Below are positions 6,920-7,662 of a stretch of 7,662 nt of DNA, piece by piece. Numbering within the stretch: position 1 is the stretch's first letter; every line of letters starts with the position of its first letter. The notes below the pieces were generated by a model. The model was not told where the DNA came from. It saw only the letters and a program-made list of their open reading frames with translations, and did no database searches. This stretch comes from JANNWF01 sp041675805 (GTDB lineage Bacteria > Pseudomonadota > Gammaproteobacteria > Xanthomonadales > Xanthomonadaceae). The DNA lies in NCBI GenBank assembly GCA_041675805.1, contig JBAYTD010000128.1:1-7662 (forward strand). Direction: 5' to 3'. A program made the position numbers and the translations under genes.

Positions 6920-7192
6920 ATGGCACTGGACAAGCGACTTCTGGAGATTCTCTGTTGCCCGGCCAGCCGGCAGCCGGTGACGCCGCTGGCGGCGGCGCAA
7001 CTCGACGCCCTGCGCGAGGCGCAGCGTGCCGGTGCCTTGCGCCACGCCGACGGCAGCCAGGTCGAGGATGGCCTCGATGGCGGGCTGATCACGCGCGATG
7101 GCCGCACCGTGTATCCGGTTGTCGACGGCATCCCGGTGATGCTGGTCGAGCGCGCCATCGACACCGCGCAGGTCGAGGCGTTTCCGCGGTGA
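6920..7192 (+). CDS. Trm112-like (YcaR-type) small protein
   Basis: A 90-residue soluble protein of the Trm112/UPF0434 family. The family signature is seen at both ends: DKRLLEILCCPASRQPV (4-20) and the C-terminal TVYPVVDGIPVML. Between them is an insert of roughly 30 residues, rich in Ala, Gln and Asp, that makes it longer than E. coli YcaR (60 residues). In eukaryotes and archaea Trm112 activates methyltransferases; the bacterial role is unsettled. YcaR has a CPxC zinc-knuckle-like start. Here it is CCPAS with no second Cys pair, so zinc binding is unlikely. The start at 6920 is preferred because GGAG (6911-6914) sits 5 nt upstream. An in-frame ATG at 6881 lacks a good ribosome site and family resemblance. 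It is divergent from purE and is followed 54 nt later by the DUF1631 gene. Confidence 0.88.
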   Translation: MALDKRLLEILCCPASRQPVTPLAAAQLDALREAQRAGALRHADGSQVEDGLDGGLITRDGRTVYPVVDGIPVMLVERAIDTAQVEAFPR

Positions 7193-7246
7193 ACGACGGG
7201 TTTTCCCTGATGCGCGCTGCCGGCGCGACGGATCGGACGCGGGCTG

Positions 7247-7662
7247 ATGGTTGAGGGCGCGCAGCCCCCGCTGATCACTCGCCTGCGCAGTCTGGTGCAG
7301 CGTGAACTGGGGCCGGCCGGCGTGCGCATCCTCGATGCCCTCGACGCCGCACTGTTCGAGCGCGCCCGCTCGGCGCGCGGCGCGCGCGACGAGCAGCGCT
7401 GCCTGGACGCCCTGCGCGAACTGCGTCTGCGCCGGGTCAGCGTGGAAACCCGTTTTGCCGCCGTGCTCGGTGCCGGCCTCGTGGCCACGCGCAAGGGCGC
7501 GGCCGAGCAGCCGGAGTCGCTGAGCCTGTATCCGCGCGACGAGCTCGAGGAACGCCTGGTGCTGTCCTCGCAGGCCAATGCGGTGGCGACCCGGCTGCGC
7601 GCGCAACTGCATCCGCTGAACCAGCGTCTGGCCAGGCTGCTGCCGGGACGCAAGATCGACAA
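7247..7662 (+). CDS. DUF1631 family protein, 3'-truncated by the window edge
   Basis: An open frame of 138 codons runs from the ATG at 7247 past the window end. The frame is closed upstream by TGA at 7208-7210, and 7247 is the first ATG after it. The protein begins MVEGAQPPLITRLR and is charged and helical, rich in Leu, Arg and Glu. The segment DELEERLVLSSQANAVATRL followed by LHPLNQRLARLLPG resembles the conserved core of DUF1631 proteins. Family members are usually around 700 residues or more, so most of the gene is missing here. The function is unknown. It probably shares a transcript with the Trm112-like gene 54 nt upstream. The ribosome site is weak (GGACGCGG region). Coding is well supported by codon use; the family call is from motif memory. 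Confidence 0.8.
   Translation, partial: MVEGAQPPLITRLRSLVQRELGPAGVRILDALDAALFERARSARGARDEQRCLDALRELRLRRVSVETRFAAVLGAGLVATRKGAAEQPESLSLYPRDELEERLVLSSQANAVATRLRAQLHPLNQRLARLLPGRKID

Noticed and set aside
6313..7662. 449-codon minus-strand frame that extends purE upstream across the Trm112-like gene.
   Set aside because: Only the last 169 codons are PurE; the upstream part is Arg/Ser-rich shadow sequence opposite two plus-strand genes.

Overview
The window is GC-rich, almost fully coding DNA. It holds two partial genes at its edges, seven complete genes and one gene remnant. The gene content (alpha-type PEP carboxylase, Fe-type SodB next to a CGFS glutaredoxin, a YhgN-like MarC protein, PurE/PurK, a Trm112-like small protein and a DUF1631 protein) and the protein sequences point to a gammaproteobacterium. 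The order Lysobacterales/Xanthomonadales is my best guess. That placement rests on recognised protein resemblance and base composition, not on a marker gene.

Layout. Positions 1-2042 (+) hold the C-terminal three quarters of phosphoenolpyruvate carboxylase (ppc). Directly behind its stop, 2056-2643 (+) carries the C-terminal half of a serine beta-lactamase/esterase-like protein that has lost its catalytic N-terminal half. A strong perfect hairpin at 2671-2696 separates it from convergent sodB (2718-3296, -). sodB diverges across a 161-bp spacer from a tight + operon: grxD (3458-3778), a YciK-like short-chain dehydrogenase (3780-4526) and a YhgN/MarC-type membrane protein (4523-5119). The last two junctions are a 1-nt gap and a 4-nt overlap. 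This operon converges on purEK, read on the - strand (purE 6313-6822, purK 5162-6316, 4-nt ATGA overlap). Divergent from purE, a Trm112-like gene (6920-7192, +) leads into the 5' part of a DUF1631 gene (7247 to the window end, +).

How the genes work together. ppc refills oxaloacetate. sodB and grxD protect iron and Fe-S metabolism. PurE and PurK convert aminoimidazole ribonucleotide to its 4-carboxylate in de novo purine synthesis. This is mostly a housekeeping region, and I see no phage, IS, CRISPR or defence system. The two unusual items are the truncated lactamase joined exactly at the ppc stop, and the SDR protein, which keeps its nucleotide-binding glycine motif and tyrosine but has lost the catalytic serine and lysine.
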